From Vitis vinifera (Eukaryota > Streptophyta > Magnoliopsida > Vitales > Vitaceae), in assembly GCF_030704535.1 (NCBI RefSeq), contig NC_081807.1:5063001-5127000 (forward strand): DNA of 64,000 nt, written 5' to 3'. The number at the start of each line of letters is the position of its first letter. Within the stretch, counting starts at the first letter, position 1. The translations under genes and the position numbers were made by a program. Positions 46,452 to 63,730 of the stretch are shown piece by piece. A model generated the notes under the pieces. It searched no databases. It saw only the letters and a program-made list of their open reading frames with translations, and was not told the origin of the DNA.

Positions 46452-49300
46452 TTTGGAACTGCTCTAGCAAATACTTCTCTCCTTGTTATGAGGTATGCTT
46501 TAGCGTATTTTGGACCATATTTTCACTTAGCTTCATTTGTAATGTATAAGCGGGTGCAATACTCTTGGTAGCTAAATGGATTCTATGGCCAAAATCCAGT
46601 TGTCTAAAATGCTTTACTTCTCTTTCTTTCTTGCCCTTGTAGCCAGGCTTTGGTAGAGTTGCAGGCTTGTTCATGTTATGAGAATTGAGTCGTTTAGATC
46701 ATGAGCCTGATGATGCATTATAGGCCTAAAATCAGCTGTATGTCATATATCCACTTTGTTATTTATACTGTGACACAATAAAACTGTGGTTACTGTGATC
46801 ATTGGCATGGACAACAAAAATTTAACAGTTGCACCCTCAACTTCTTATAGAACTTTGATACAAGCATACAAATATCATTTGAATGAAGATATAGGGATGA
46901 AGTATAAATGATTGAGAGGAAGAAAGGGGGAATCCCCCTAGCCATTAAAAGATCATGTGGAAGCTAGTGAGTTATTGTAAGACAATGGTGGTGTTACATC
47001 AGATATCAATAATCATATCCATAAGCATTTATTAGGGTTTTGGTCTGAAATGAATTCTTGGCTGCACTACACAAATGAAATACTCATTATGTTTTCCCTT
47101 CAGACAACTTCTTGTGGGAGAATTCGCTTGTCATGTTCAATCAATAGTCTTTTTCTTATTAATACATAATCTTTTCCCTATGCCAAGCATATTGATTCAG
47201 CAGATCCTTTATGTTTGTATTTCTGATGCAGGTATTGTGAATTATTTGACTGCATGTTATGCTAAGATCTTAGAGTTCCTGGGGTCCTGATCTGGTGTCT
47301 TCAGTCACATTCTTAACATTGAATGATGCTGTTTTTTAATAGAGAAATGCAGTGAGTGGAGGAAATCAATATTATAATTTGCAGACTTGTTTAATTATCT
47401 TATCAGCAGATTTTGTCTCAAAAGATCTTCATTGTTTCATTCCGTCAAATGGTGGGTCCAAGGATTCTGTATTGTGCATCTACTCTCCACTTCTGGTGAA
47501 AGAAACTCATTGTCCCCTCCTGTTATTTTTCATACGCCGCCTTTTACTTTTTGGTTCTTGCTGACTGATGCATTTCCAGGTGGAACATGGCCATTCCTAA
47601 TGCTATCTATTCTAACAAGAAATTCAAGCAAGAATGGTTGTACAGGTGTGCACTGAATAGAAACAGTTTTTATAGCTTCTTTGTTTGTATAATGTGGTGG
47701 GGATAAACCACCTTTTGAGATTCCAGTTCTGAAAACTTGGGATAATGTCATCTGCTTATATCAAATATTTGTTTGGACGATGAGCTGTTCTCCAACTTTC
47801 ATTTTCGCTCTTCCTTTTAGGCTAACTCTTGAAACCATGGGAACATGAATATCACTTTTATCTTTCTTTTTATTGCAATTGAAATTTCAGTATTGGGTGT
47901 AGGATCATTTTCTCGGTTGCCTAATGCCCCAGTATATCAAAAGGATTATGCAATTTTTTATATGCTCGGATTTGTATTTACCTGGTGGCTAGTGCCATAT
48001 CTTTGGCTGGATGGGCATCCATCAGTGTTCTTCCTCACGGTCTAATCTCACCTTCTTTATGCTTGCCCAATTGTGCCTAAGTCAAATAGGAGAGGAGATA
48101 TCATATATGTAGCTGGTTCCTTTTAATCAGGTAAATATATTTTAAAACTGTGAGTATTCATTAGGCATAAAACAGGCTTTGTTTGCGGTGGGGGACAATG
48201 AGGATGTTGTATCTGGAATGAGTATGATATTTTATATTGGATGGGTAAAGAAGTTTCTAAAAATGTGTCTATATATATTGAACTTCTCTTTAATTAGGTA
48301 GACGTGTTTTAAGCCACGGGGTTTAATAGACTTAAAGCAAACAGTATCTATATAAGAGAATTGGTCGGTACACTTGTATTATCTAGTTAGCTTGTCGCTA
48401 ACCCTGCACATGCCAAAGGCCTCTGAACATGATGCATTATCTGTAATAAGTACAAGGAAGGCCATCAATGCATGCACCCAGTGTATCGCATTTTGGAGGA
48501 GGACCTCGCTTGTACAGACCTGTTTGGTGAAAGTAGTGGATGGCAGGAAACTGCTGGGAAATCGGCACTATAAACGAGCCCTAAAAGTAGACCAGCTGTG
48601 GGTAAATGGGTTTGGTAGGGGGGGGAACAGTCAAAGTCATGCAAGGAAAGCTATTTATGATAAATGGACTCACATGAGACTTCTTTCTTGCTTGTTACGT
48701 GATGAGTTTTCCCACCTCTTTATTATTTCAATTCACTTTTGAGTCACAGCCCACATGTCCAAGATCCGCATCCTCCATGTTCACACGTTCGGGTTTCTTC
48801 CCAAGTCGTTTTCATCTTTAATGTCCTTTAATTTTGGTCATGCTTTTTTTGGAAAGGAATTATAGTCTAGGGATCTAAAAGTTTTTTCTCAAATATTTTT
48901 TGTATATATTTTTTTTAAAATGTATTAACAATAAAGATAAGGTTTAAGCAAATAAATAAATAATATAACTTTTTATATAATGTGATATATCTTTTTGATA
49001 TGAAAATGACTGGAAAAAAAAATGGGTGGGGAGACTTCCAAGTAGAAACGGAGGTCTTTGATTGTCTTGATCTTCACTGACTAGGTCAGTGCTTTGACCT
49101 TAAAATACAGTCAGTTTTATCGGCGGAGGAGATATACGATATAAATACGAAGTCATGTCAGTTAAATGAATGAACAGTATTTATCCACGTGGTGGGCTTT
49201 GATCCGCCCTTCGACCAAGTCCACGTCAATTGTCTGGTATGCAATCTAACGCCCTCTACACCACCGTCTCCTCCAAGCGTTAAGAGTTAAAGACATAACT
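46452..49300. other. Intergenic, ZOP1 3' flank
   Basis: The first few hundred bases are probable ZOP1 3' UTR (AATAAA at about 46778). Several short ORFs up to 122 codons (for example 48374-48742) have no recognisable domain, and I see no splice-consistent gene. Confidence 0.5.
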
Positions 49301-50109
49301 AGGGATGGTAGTAGGGCGGACTTTTCGGGTACCCGCCCCACCGCTCCTAATGAGAAGGATTTTGAAATTTAAAGCTATGTTTGGTTCGAAAAATCTATAA
49401 GGGAAAATGCAAAAAAAAATAATAATAATGGAAAAGTAGAATGAATGAAAAAATAAAGAAATATAAAAAATAAATTAAAAGTCCATCAATTATTTATATT
49501 TATTACTTTAAACTTATTTTATTTATTTTAACTCATCGATACAAATATTAAATAATTTACACATACATAAATTTTTAATTATATTTGATTTTCTTTTATA
49601 TTTTTCATAAGACAATTAAATATAAAAAAATTATTTTTCTTTATATTTTTTTTTCTTAGTATTTTTCGGGACCAAACACAACCTAAATAAACTTGGATTT
49701 AAGAATTTTTTTTTTTAAAACATACGGGGTTGAGGTATTACCTTATTTCATCTTTCAATTATATATAAAATTGATTTTTAAAAATAATTTAATTTAATTA
49801 TTTATTCCTATTTTTAATATATTATAATAATAATAATTTTTAATAAAATTAGTTATAAAAAATGATAACATTTTAAAGATTTATAAAATATATTTATTTT
49901 AATATAATTAAATTTAAAAAATATAAGAAAAAACTAAATAAGACGAAACGGAAATTCACGTGCCATCACCCCCACTCTGTTTAGTTTTTTTAGTTGCACG
50001 AATATGAAAATTATTTTAAACAAATAGTTGCACGATGATGAAAATTATTTTAAACAAATAGAATTAAAATAGAGATGACTTGTCTCAAACCCATCTAGTT
50101 ACCATCTCT
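49301..50109. mobile_element. TIR element carrying a nested MITE
   Basis: Left end AGGGATGGTAGTAG and right end, reversed, AGAGATGGTAACTAG are short inverted repeats around AT-rich DNA. AGACATAACT (49291-49300) and AAACACAACT (50110-50119) agree at 8 of 10 positions and may be an aged target duplication. A separate Tourist-like MITE lies inside at 49373-49683. Confidence 0.5.
49373..49683. mobile_element. Tourist-like MITE, nested
   Basis: 311-bp member of the same family as 42195-42462: ends AGCTATGTTTGGTTCG and, reversed, GGTTGTGTTTGGTCCCG, with TAA at 49370-49372 and 49684-49686. Confidence 0.85.
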
Positions 50110-52286
50110 AAACACAACTTAATAACAATTTTTTTTTTTAAAAAATATTATAACTAGGGTTTCTTCAGGATGTTTATATTATTATTATTATCTTAAGGAG
50201 CAGTAGAAGAACTCATTTTATGTGTTGAAAAAAATTTGGTAACTAAAGTTTAAAAAACATTTTATTAAAAATATAATTTTTATATTTAAAAACAATTGAT
50301 AAAATAAATTTTTGTTTGTTTTACATTGTGGGTTAGAAGAAAAATAATACTAAAACATTTTCAAGCAATTATAGAAAAATTTTCATATTTTTATGAGTTT
50401 TATTTAAATAAAATCCCAAAATTAAACCTCATTTTGAGTCTCTATGGAGTCAAGTTTCTCTAGGCATTACAATAAAGAATTTGAGAGAGAAATGGGAATG
50501 GAAGAAGTTGAAACATAGAAAGATAGGATACCTCTTCTTGGTCCTACCATACTACATGCCAACATGTCAACAACCAACTTTGCGGGACTCAAGAGGAGAT
50601 TTGATTTTAGTTCCTTTTCCCTTTTTCCCTTTTATCATTCCTAGAATAACTTTTCCCACTCCAACCTTTTTTTTTTCTCTGAAATTGAAATTAAATATTA
50701 ATGTATTTTTTGAATTTTATTTCAAATATAAAAATAAGGAGAGTTAAAAAAAAAATCGAAATAATTCTTGATATGATTTTTCTTTCTTGATTAGTAATTG
50801 CTTTGATCTATGAAGCAAAGGTCAAAAAGGTGAGTCCATAATGGATATACTTAGCATAAGGATATCCATAGATTAAAGGATCACATCATATGAAATTAAG
50901 TCAAAAGTGTCATAATTAAGCTACTCCCCTTTGTTTATTTCTGCATTTGAATTATTAATTAGAAATAATAATAATAATAATAAAAAAACATTAATTATTA
51001 CATAAACTAAAAAAACAAGAGAAAAAATATAATTTGATATTTATGCAAATGCATGATCAATGGAGTCAAGGATCAATGCAATGATTATCATCAACAACTA
51101 TGCAATATGATTAATGATGGAGATGAACAAATATAACTAACATTGCCATTTGCCACCACTACCACCACCACCACCACCATTGGAAGATCTTTATTATCAT
51201 CATAAAACCATGATCATGATCATAAATGAGACAATTTCTCTCTTTGGAAATTATGGTATTTGGTGATGGATGAAGCCCTACACCCATGATTGTAATCACT
51301 ATCATCCCCATCTTCTCTCTTGGTCAACTTTTCTCTCCACCATAGCTGGTTAGCCAGCAAGCTTCAAAGGAAAAGGAGAAAAGAGAAAAGAAGTGAGAGC
51401 ATGATTGTAGGATTTGATGTAGGTTTCCTTTATAATAGACACAAATTGCCTTTAACAAAAGCTAGTTTTGCATGCATGGTTGCTCACCTTTGCCTTTTCC
51501 TACAACAATACCATTGCCTTACAAAAGCATAACCCCAATCATCTTTCCTCTTCCTCTGCTTTTCTTTTTTCCTTGTTTTGGTTAAATTTAGTTATACTAA
51601 TTGAAAACAGTAGAAAATTGAAATGACCCATATGTATAAAATTAAGAACCGATATGGGCACGACCCGATCCGACCCGAGAAGTGACCATCCCTGGCTTTT
51701 GTGAGTGGGATTAACTTCTAAAATGGGTTGTTTAGACCCGATTAAAGACCTCCATTCAATACTGTATAGCACATCATCCACATAATTATTCCACAATCCA
51801 ATGATTATAATATTGAACTCTCTTTCCGCCCAAGTGTGGGAGCCAATCTCCTTTTCTTTCCTTTCCCTTTCCCCTTTTATTCTCTTTAGCCACGCTCACA
51901 TGTTGTGCTATCATCACCCCAAACATTCCGTCGCTCGGTGACTTCTCTACACCAACATTTAAAATCAACTTCTCCTTTATTTGCATTTGCATGTGAGCTT
52001 AGGAAAGTATCACATTTCTCTTCATCCCACCCTTAAAAGTGACCATCAGATCAATGTAATTCTGATTATTGGGTTCCCACGTAGACCAATGTTCATAATC
52101 ATATGAAAAAATGCAGGAAATATGATTAAATTCATCTTATACTAAGAAATTATTTTTCCAACCCAAGAATCAAAATGTGCAAATCTTTGGATTTTCATTC
52201 ACTGTTATGGGCAAAGAAAGGCGTCCAAGAACAAGATAATCACAATATTAAAACCCCCAGATCGAGAGATCTGGACCATCCACGTG
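50110..52286. other. Intergenic, DUF1645 3' flank
   Basis: AT-rich, with an (ATA)n run near 50969 and a CCA-rich triplet run at about 51155-51180. No supported gene. 51650-51760 contains pieces resembling common plant repeats (CGACCCGATCCGACCCG). Confidence 0.5.
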
Positions 52287-53429
52287 TCAAAGACCCAAAC
52301 CCTTGGAAATCTCATGAACAGTTGAATTGAATCCCAGGCACCCCAGGAGCCCCTGCTTGTATGGCAAGAAGGTCTTCCTCCTCATCTCCTCTGAAACCGC
52401 CCGGTTCACTGTGTAATGCATCTCGTGCGCCGACACCGGTCCTCTCCTCCTCGAGCTCGACACTGAGCCGGAGCTGTCGGTGGACCGGAAGCTACAGTTC
52501 TTCACGTCCTCGTTCTTCTTGGTCAGCAATGAGTATTTCCTCAGTGGGTCTTTGCTCGCTGCTCGACCTTCAGATGCGCTTCGGAACAGTAGAAAATCTC
52601 TGAGTCTCCATATTCTGGAACTTTTTGAAGAGGATGACGAAAGTTTTGAATTGTTGATGTTCTGTGGGACACTGTGTTCGCTTCCAAATGTGACGTCCGA
52701 AACCCTCAACGGCGACAAAGACCTCGTCACTTTCCGTGAAGTTGCCGCCGTCGATGTCGCCGAAGACGACGGCGACGACCCAGTTTTCCGTTCTCTTCCG
52801 CGGTGGTACTGGGGTTCAGTTCCCGCTTCTTTCCGCGTCCGCTCGATCGCTGCCGCAAACGGATCCGTATCCTTTCTGTGTCGCGGCGAGAATATATTTT
52901 TCGGGGATCTGGGTGATTTCGGAGACGAAATCGCACTCTTGAAATTCTCATCCGGGTTGTTGTAGCTGAGCTGTAACCGAGGAGGAGGCCTGAGAGGGCG
53001 AATCTTGCCGCCGTCGAAGAGCTCGTCGGCGGAGAGAGAAGTTCTCTCCAGTTGGCCACTGAAATCAAATGCAAAGTCTTGATCATCGTCATCTTCGTCA
53101 CGCGTAGTGCTCCTCGTCGCAGCGGTCTTCACCTTCGGAATTCCGGGCTTCTCCTCCCAATCAAAAGGGATAACGGACGCGGCGGAGGCGGAAGAGTCCC
53201 TGCCGGAGAAGTTAAAGTCGTTGAATTCCCGGTAAAAAGCAGAGGCGCGTGAGGGGCTGGTGGGGGCCGAGAAGAAACTGCCGAAACGCTGAGGACTAGA
53301 AGGAGCACTGATGAAGGGAGTAGAACAAGCGCTGTCGAAGTTAAAGTCGACGGCCGGTACTGGAATCACCACTTCCATCTCCATTATCGACGACAGAATC
53401 CCAACTGCTGAAGCTGCTGTGAAACCCAA
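52287..53429 (-). CDS. DUF1645 family protein
   Basis: Single-exon ORF of 380 residues, rich in Ser, Pro and Arg and probably largely disordered. Conserved blocks are [15 protein letters not shown] near the N-terminus, [13 protein letters not shown] (about 87-99), FAFDFSGQ followed by [20 protein letters not shown] (about 118-152), and [18 protein letters not shown] in the C-terminal half. These are hallmarks of the plant DUF1645 family, which includes stress- and growth-related rice SGL, but the biochemical role is unknown. An in-frame ATG at 53384 ([16 protein letters not shown]) fits the usual family start better than the first ATG. It is intronless. Confidence 0.87.
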   Translation of the reverse strand: MGFTAASAVGILSSIMEMEVVIPVPAVDFNFDSACSTPFISAPSSPQRFGSFFSAPTSPSRASAFYREFNDFNFSGRDSSASAASVIPFDWEEKPGIPKVKTAATRSTTRDEDDDDQDFAFDFSGQLERTSLSADELFDGGKIRPLRPPPRLQLSYNNPDENFKSAISSPKSPRSPKNIFSPRHRKDTDPFAAAIERTRKEAGTEPQYHRGRERKTGSSPSSSATSTAATSRKVTRSLSPLRVSDVTFGSEHSVPQNINNSKLSSSSSKSSRIWRLRDFLLFRSASEGRAASKDPLRKYSLLTKKNEDVKNCSFRSTDSSGSVSSSRRRGPVSAHEMHYTVNRAVSEEMRRKTFLPYKQGLLGCLGFNSTVHEISKGLGL

Positions 53430-53498
53430 AGATTTATAGAGCGAGAAAGGAAAATGCGAGGAAGGAGGGAGATGAAGCAGAATTGACCAGAGAGCCGC

Positions 53499-53510
53499 CT
53501 TTTATATTTT
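53499..53510 (-). promoter_or_regulatory. TATA box of the DUF1645 gene
   Basis: Minus strand reads AAATATAAAAGG, about 75 bases before the upstream ATG and 120 before the favoured one, a suitable distance for a plant TATA box. Confidence 0.55.
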
Positions 53511-56184
53511 GTAATCTTACACTTCTCCTCTTCTATTTTATTATTATCATTAGAAAATGTCTTCCATTCAAAATGTCGCATTCCAAATTTCCAAATCAAT
53601 TAATCCCCATACCACGTGAAACAAATCCTAAGGGAATGATTTTAAAAAAAAAAATATTTTCTCATTAACTAATCACATCCATGCATTACCCCCTTCAACT
53701 CACAATAAAATTTTAACATTTTCTTAATAAAAATTATTTTTAATTTTTATCTCACATTAATATATAATTTTTTCTAATTATGGGTCTTAATTCATTTTTT
53801 TAATAAAAAAATAAAAAAATAAAAAAATAAAAAAAGATTGGTGGTTGTTGGAGGTGGGGCCAAGCCAATAAATGGGTTTAAAGGATTTTGATTTTTCTCC
53901 TTTTTCCCTGATTTATGGTGCCCAAAATGGACTACAATTTGCAATCCTCCTCCCTCCACGTAAAAATGGGTTGGTGTGGTGGCATCAAGTTTGTTTAACC
54001 TTTTCACAAATCACAATTTTTTTTTTAATTTAAAATTGAGAAAAAAAAAAAGAGTAATGATTCTTTTTTATTTGATGGTGATATTTAATGGGGCTCAGTC
54101 AAATAGAGGGAGGTTAAAATTTGTGATTTGATAGATTAAATTAATAGAGCCACCAAAGTGATGAGTGATGAAGTCATTGGACAGCCCACTCTCACTGTCT
54201 CACATGCAGATTAATTTTCAAAAACAGAGGGATGACAAGTTTTTATTTGTTTGTTTTACTATTTATATGTAATCAATGTGTCAGGTCCATGGTTAGTCTC
54301 ATCTTTAATGATTTTTAATTGTATGGTTATGGTTTGTTGATTGATAACTAAATTTTGTAGTTGGTTTGAAATTTATTGCAAATTAAATTAAATATTTGTA
54401 AATTAAAGTTGATTCTAAACCCAATTCTAATCTTATGATATCTTACAATTTGTAAAAAAAAAAAAAAAGTAGTTCCAATTTTTATATCACTAATATCTAA
54501 TATAATTACTTATTGTTTTCGTAATTAGGAATAACAAGGGGACAGTAAAGAAGATAGGTATATAAATTTCTCATATTCGTTTAAATTTTTTTAAAACTAT
54601 TTTAAGATTTTTTAATTATATTAAAATAAATATATTTTATAAATAATTAAATATTATAATTTTTTATAATTTATTTTATAAAAAAGTAACTTATCATTAT
54701 TATATTACATATATTAAAAATATAAATTTAATTTAAATTACAAATAAAATTAATTTTATATCATAAAGTTGGATAATGCAATATCAAAACCTGTCCTAAA
54801 TTTTTTTTAAAAATCTTAAATTTACTTATAATTCATTCATTTAAATTTCAAACGTGTAGAGATGAAACGGGACGGGTATTCGAAAAAATGAGCGGAAATC
54901 CTATTTGTAATCATCTAATTTTATTAATGTTTTTGAAATATAATTTATTTTATCATATATGTTGGGCAGCAGGCACGTTACACAAGCATTAAAGGGCCTT
55001 TTTGCCAACAGTATTTTCCCCACTCATGACAAAAATTTTGACTTTCTTCTCTGGTATTGGGGAATGGGAAGAACTGGCTACCATATTTCAAAATTTGTAG
55101 CGAAGAGTCACGGAATCAGAGGAAAAAGGACACAAAATTTACAGTGAATTTCTCGATATTAAAACTATATATTATAATTTAATGATGAAGAAAATAAACC
55201 CAATTCACATTATCTTGATAATGTTGTCGCTGTCACATACCCATCCTAGCAATTGAAATCTAGAGGAGAAGAAGAGATCAAAAACGGTGGCTAACTGAAT
55301 CCTAATAATATCGAGGACTTGTTTGGTTGCAGATTCAAATCACCAGAAATAATTTCACATTGCGAGATTATGGAATGGTCGTGTCATGTGTGGGAAGCAA
55401 ATCCCAGAAACTGATGACGGAGCTGCTGCTGCTGCTGCTGCCTCTTTATTTGATTCATCGATGGAAAATGTACTGGACTAGACGTGAAACGCGCTAGAGA
55501 TAAAGTCTATGTTGCCGGCCAGCCCCCCACCTAGCCTTGCTTTGTCTGCTTCCCAGCTGCCCCTCACGCCTGAGGCCCCTACTCCTCACGAGTCACGCCC
55601 TCAGCCCTCTCTTTGTACAAGCTCGTACTACTGCTAAATGCTAATAACAGCTTAAATTTCTTTCATTTGTTTTTTTGGAACAAATTTATAGATGGTGAAA
55701 GTTGGGTGATGATCACTAAGAACTTGTCTGTATCTTGCATTTGACTTGGTGTGAAGGGGCAGGTAGGCCGCATTGTGTCTTACCTTATTTTTCTGCAGTA
55801 GGTGATGGCACGATGGCTTTGCATGCTACTTGCCCATTATAATACAAGATAATTAAAATTTAAAATGTCCATATTCAGTCCTCATGCACTTTGACTCTCA
55901 AAAACAATATGAACAAAAATCATCCCATTTGGCCACATTAATTGCTCGTGGAAAGTCCACGATGTCAAAGTTGAACATCTGGAAGAATGGTGTCGACAAT
56001 TTTTGTTGAGCACACCATTGATAAATTTATCCATTTGAATAGTCCCTCACTGGGTGCCATGCACAATTTGGACTTTTGTTCTTATTTGAATCATAACGGG
56101 ATATGTAATTAAGTAAAAAAAATTCTGGTAATGTAATTCATGGAACAATAAAAAGGAAATTCAATTAGTGATGAATTTCTTTGT
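53511..56184. other. Intergenic, AT-rich
   Basis: No gene. 54480-54890 has features of an aged TIR repeat (GACGGGTATTCG near its right edge). A (CTG)n run occurs at about 55421-55440. 55930-56070 is weakly similar to 60110-60240. Confidence 0.5.
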
Positions 56185-59115
<2,931 letters not shown>

Positions 59116-59143
59116 TCACACAAACTGTCATTGATGTGGGTTT

Positions 59144-59153
59144 CTATTTATAG
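59144..59153 (-). promoter_or_regulatory. TATA box of the SCPL gene
   Basis: Minus strand CTATAAATAG, about 50 bases before the ATG at 59097: a classical TATA box with a short 5' UTR. Confidence 0.7.
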
Positions 59154-60570
59154 AACCAAGGCAATCCCCTGAATGTGAGGTTTGATGCACACGAGGGTCT
59201 TTCATAAACTGTTGTTAGTATCGTTTTGTGTCTATTCTTGTTGGATTTGCACCTTAACAATGCTGGGGTTTTGAGGAGTACTCAAAGCGCTTTTATTCCT
59301 TGAAACTATGCTTTTGGATTTTTATTTTGTTTTTAATTATCAGAAGCACTTACACAGCTAATACAAACATATCAGCTCTGGCTCAGATCCATATAGAAGA
59401 CAACGAAGAGGAGAAGTTGGGGAGTTGGACAAGGATCGGATGGCTAGTGAGTAATCAGCCGGCTAATTCTATATATATGCATGCCTAGAAGTTCCCATGG
59501 TTAGTTTGATTATTTATTGCCTGGCTCTTGAACCCAATTTTGTTATTTTATGCCTCTTGTGTTATGTCATGGCTCGCAAAGATAAGCCTCACATTTGGTA
59601 CTTAAATAGAAAAAGTTTCAAAACTTAGAAATTGACCACGAGCAAAAGACATAATAGACCTTTGGTTTAGTATATTGCATATTTGATGAATATAAAATGG
59701 TCCATTTAATTTACTTGTTTGGATATATGCTACTTTGAATTCTATCACCTTATGAGGTACTATATTTGTTTTTTTTTCTTTTTCTCGTAGGCATTTGACA
59801 CAATTAATTTTTTATAATTATAAGAAATTTATCATCAAATGTAATTGAATTGTTCTTTTTTTTCTTTCTTTAATTTGATTTAGGTTTACCAATTTATTAT
59901 TTATCAAATTATTAGCTTTAACATATTTTATTTTAAGTATATAAAAATAGAACAAATATAACATTTATTATTTAAGGATGATATCGTAAATTATTTATTT
60001 ATAATTTTATTATTATAGTAATTTGTATTATTTTGAAATTTTTATAATTATGTTAAATTATTTTTTTGGTCAAATAAGAGTGAATATAAAAATTATTATA
60101 GATTTCTGCTACTTCTGGAAAATGTATAATGTCAAAATTGTACATGCCGGTGCATTACAATAAAGCCACAAAAAATGAAATGGGGGTCCAAAATATTTGT
60201 AGCAGCACACCAAGTTGTCCGTTTGAATTGGGCTATGGAAACGGCTCCTATAGAATTTTAAAACCCAATTCATCGTCTTTCTATCTAGATCATTTCTTTG
60301 TTCTTATCTTAAAGATAAAGTGATCAAATATTTTTGAATTATTAATTATTTATACTTATGATTTCTAATTCTTAACATTATTTTTAATTTTAATAATATA
60401 TATGTATGATGTCTTATTGATATCATGACTTGGTCGTGTTTCAACGAATAGATTATGGAAACATGATTTGATAACCTTGATTGGCATCTTTCATTTTATA
60501 TTAGTTTATTAATGTAGTTGTATAAACTTATTGCATGGGATGTCATCATATCAAACTTACATGCACCCAA
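59154..60570. other. Intergenic, SCPL upstream region
   Basis: AT-rich, no gene. The 64-codon ORF at 60129-60323 lies in sequence related to 55930-56070, which is non-coding, so it is probably chance. Confidence 0.5.
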
Positions 60571-60574
60571 TCAT

Positions 60575-61574
60575 GGTTTTAAAAATTAGATTGGACTGAT
60601 CGATCGATCTAAATGTTGGTCAATCATGATTCCAGTTTAATCCAACTAATTGAGTTGGTCAAGGGTTCAACTAGAATCAGACCAGTTTGATCAACACGAT
60701 TCCAATTCAGTCCAACTAATTGAGTTAGGGTTCAATTGAAATCAGACCAGTTGAAGGGTCAAATTGGACGAATTAATAGCTAGATTGAACAAATTGGTCG
60801 GTTCAACTTTTTTTAAGACAAAAAAATAACGACAATATATCCTTAAAGAAACTAGATCGATCTATGGGGAGCCAATTCAACCCATTTGTCATCAAGCCCA
60901 ATAAGCTTTTAGTGTTACAAGTTAATGATTCTTGCATGCCTTTTATATCCCACAATCCCTATATATATTTTTATCCATTTTTTATGTGGGATTAGTTAGT
61001 GAGAAAGAATTTTTTTTTGAAGCTTGGGACCTTCAGGTGTAAAAATTGAAACTTAACTATTAAGCTATGAAACTTCTTCATTGTATTATATTTGAAAATA
61101 AAAATATATAACAAAATTAATATATTTTTTTCAAATTTTTATTATATAAAAGTATAAAACACTTTCACATTTATTTTTATAGTAATTATATAATGTAATT
61201 AAAAAAATAATATAAATTAATTAATATAATAATTTTAAAATAATAAAATACAAAAGACATGCAAATAAAATTAAATATTATATTTTTTTCATTTTAAATA
61301 TATCTTTATATTTAAATATTATAAATGTTCTATTTAATAAAATTTAAAATATTAATATATTTATATTTCTCTTCATCATTTAATTTGATATGTCAAATAT
61401 AAAAATGAAATTTTATTAAAAAATTTAATTATATATAATTTTAATTTATTATAATTATTCAAATTTTATATAATATATAAATTATTATTTATGACGTCAT
61501 TGATTCAATCATTCAACTTGTGAACCATGAATCGGTAACTTTTCTGGTTCAATCACTAGTCCGATTCTGAAAAC
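60575..61574. mobile_element. AT-rich TIR-type element, 1.0 kb
   Basis: Left end GTTTTAAAAATTAGATTGG and right end, reversed, GTTTTCAGAATCGGACT are imperfect inverted repeats. The interior, 61130-61520, matches the element at 28540-29505 block by block. The left part holds tandem-like copies of CAACTAATTGAGTT (60645 and 60711). No coding capacity; class uncertain. Confidence 0.5.
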
Positions 61575-63573
61575 ATGTGACCCAACTGTATAGATATTGT
61601 GCACTTTAAACCCAAATGGACCTATGAGTTTAAAAACACGTCTACAAGGTTAAAAAAAAAATTCATACTTATATAACGTAAAAAACTTTTTCTCGGGATT
61701 CTCATATCCGATATGTGACATCATAAATATCCATTATGCAAATACAACATTCCGTTATGCTCCATAGGATTATAGGACCAAACAAACAAACTTTCACATC
61801 GAGGTCGAGAATTGGACGGAAAAGAAAGTTTTTAATACAATATATATATAGACTTCTCTTAACCTATAGTCAATGCTTTAAAGTCGTGAAAACTCAGTTT
61901 GACGTAGAGCGAATAATATCTATACGATTGAAAACGAATTATTACATTAACATTTAGTTTCTAAATTTATATTAACACCATAATTTTTTGCTATAATTTT
62001 AAATGATTTTATTTTAAAAATAATAAAAGAGGTGGTTAAAGGGAGAATAGTTTGGAGCGACGCTTAAAATATATATATTTTAACGGGGAATTTGCATGTA
62101 AACTCCATAATCTTATATTTTGTTGGTGTGAAAGATCATTTTAGCCCAAAATTCTTCGGATTGATCATTATGCAGTCGTGTCGTCCCTGAGCGGCAGTGG
62201 GCGAAAGTCGGATGGGTAGGCAACGCCGCAACAGTCTAGCTCGGTCCTTCCAAGGACTGGCCCAGCCCGACACATATGATCACTATGCGTCTTAGGCTGG
62301 CATGGCTTGGTAGGCTAGGCTGAACTTGGCGGCCCAGTAGACCCAAGTAGCCCAATCACTAATTTTGAATTTCTTATTTATTTATTAGTTTCCATTTTAC
62401 AAGCTTTCTACCATCCCAATTCTAATAATATAAATTTTCTTTTTTGAAAAAAAATAGGACATGAATATTCTCCATTTCCGATCTCCGTCTTCTTGAGATT
62501 TAACACGGAAATTAACACACAATATTTCAGATCATTGAATTCAAACTCATCTCAAAAAATAAAAATAATAAAATTAAAATAGATTACATACTGTTTAAAG
62601 AATACGCAGTCATGAGAGATTCCCTTCAATTTATAGATCTTAAATCCTTGATCTCTTCTTCTTCTTATCAAACTTTAATACACAGAATTGTTTTCTGTAA
62701 TTGATGGAAGAGAGCACTCACCGTACATGAAGAGGTTTCTGTATATATATCTTATTGATAAGAGAAGAGGGCTAAGAATACACGTTCAAAACCGTTCTAA
62801 ACGTATTATTCAAATAACTGCTTTTATTCCAAATAATAATAATATTATTATTATAATTTACCCACTCCATCAAAGGATAAATATATTTATAACAATTTAA
62901 ATATTTTGGGTATTCTTTTAATTGGTTAAACACTAGGTTAGTGGGCCACCCACTTAATTTTAACGTGGAAATAACATGTCTGTTAGGCATGCTTTAGGAT
63001 CATAGTCCATTAACCCTTATTTGAAAGTGGCTTCAAAAATAGTTTTTGAAAACGTTTTTGTGATATTTTATAAAATAAATAATTTGTTTGAGAATCAGAA
63101 ATGTTTTTACTTTGTCTTTTACATTTTTAAAATAAATTTTATTTATAATATTTTATTTTAAATTATTTTTTATATTTATATAATTAATTTTTTAGGTTAA
63201 TTTTACTTCATTTTTCTAATGTTTTGGTTGAATATGTTTGGTCTCATTGATTTGAAATTCTATCGAATATCTCTTTTATTTAAGTAAAAATAAATAAATA
63301 AATAAAAATAATAAAAATATATATATGATAAAATTTCAAACTAACGGAAGTTAAATATATTATCCAAAACCTCGAAAAGGGTAAATGAAATTAATCTTTA
63401 TTTTTTTAAAATAACTCTCAAAAACTCTTTTTTAGAGAACAAATATCTGAGTTAAAAAACAATACCAAAATTTATGATAAACTTGTTTTTTTCTTCATTA
63501 ATTTTTCTTCAAATTTCATTTGTCTCTACTTCCATTTGCAAAAAAAAGTCTCAATGCAAAAAAAAAAAAATCA
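61575..63573. other. Intergenic, mostly AT-rich
   Basis: No gene. 62170-62350 is a GC-richer island (CTGAGCGGCAGTGGGCG, GGCCCAGTAGACCCAAG) resembling repeat debris. 63020-63480 is A/T-rich with TTTTTGAAAACG-type arms, possibly an old MITE. Confidence 0.4.
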
Positions 63574-63576
63574 TTA

Positions 63577-63730
63577 TTTATGTTTGATTCCATAAAATAA
63601 ATAAGAAAAAAATATTAAAATTAAATTTTTATATTTAATTTCATTATAAAAATATAAAAAAATAATTAAAATTTGATGTATTTTAAAATTATTTAAGATA
63701 AATGAAATATGTTCGAAATAGCATATAATT
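63577..63730. mobile_element. Partial Tourist-like MITE
   Basis: Begins TTTATGTTTGATTCC and shares the interior AATTAAAATT..TATTTT(A)AAATTATTTAA with the elements at 42195 and 56549. The right end is lost. Confidence 0.45.

Noticed and set aside
48374-48742. 122-codon + strand ORF
   Set aside because: No domain, no homologous wording, and surrounded by non-coding sequence.
60129-60323. 64-codon ORF upstream of the SCPL gene
   Set aside because: Lies in a diverged non-coding repeat whose other copy has no such frame.
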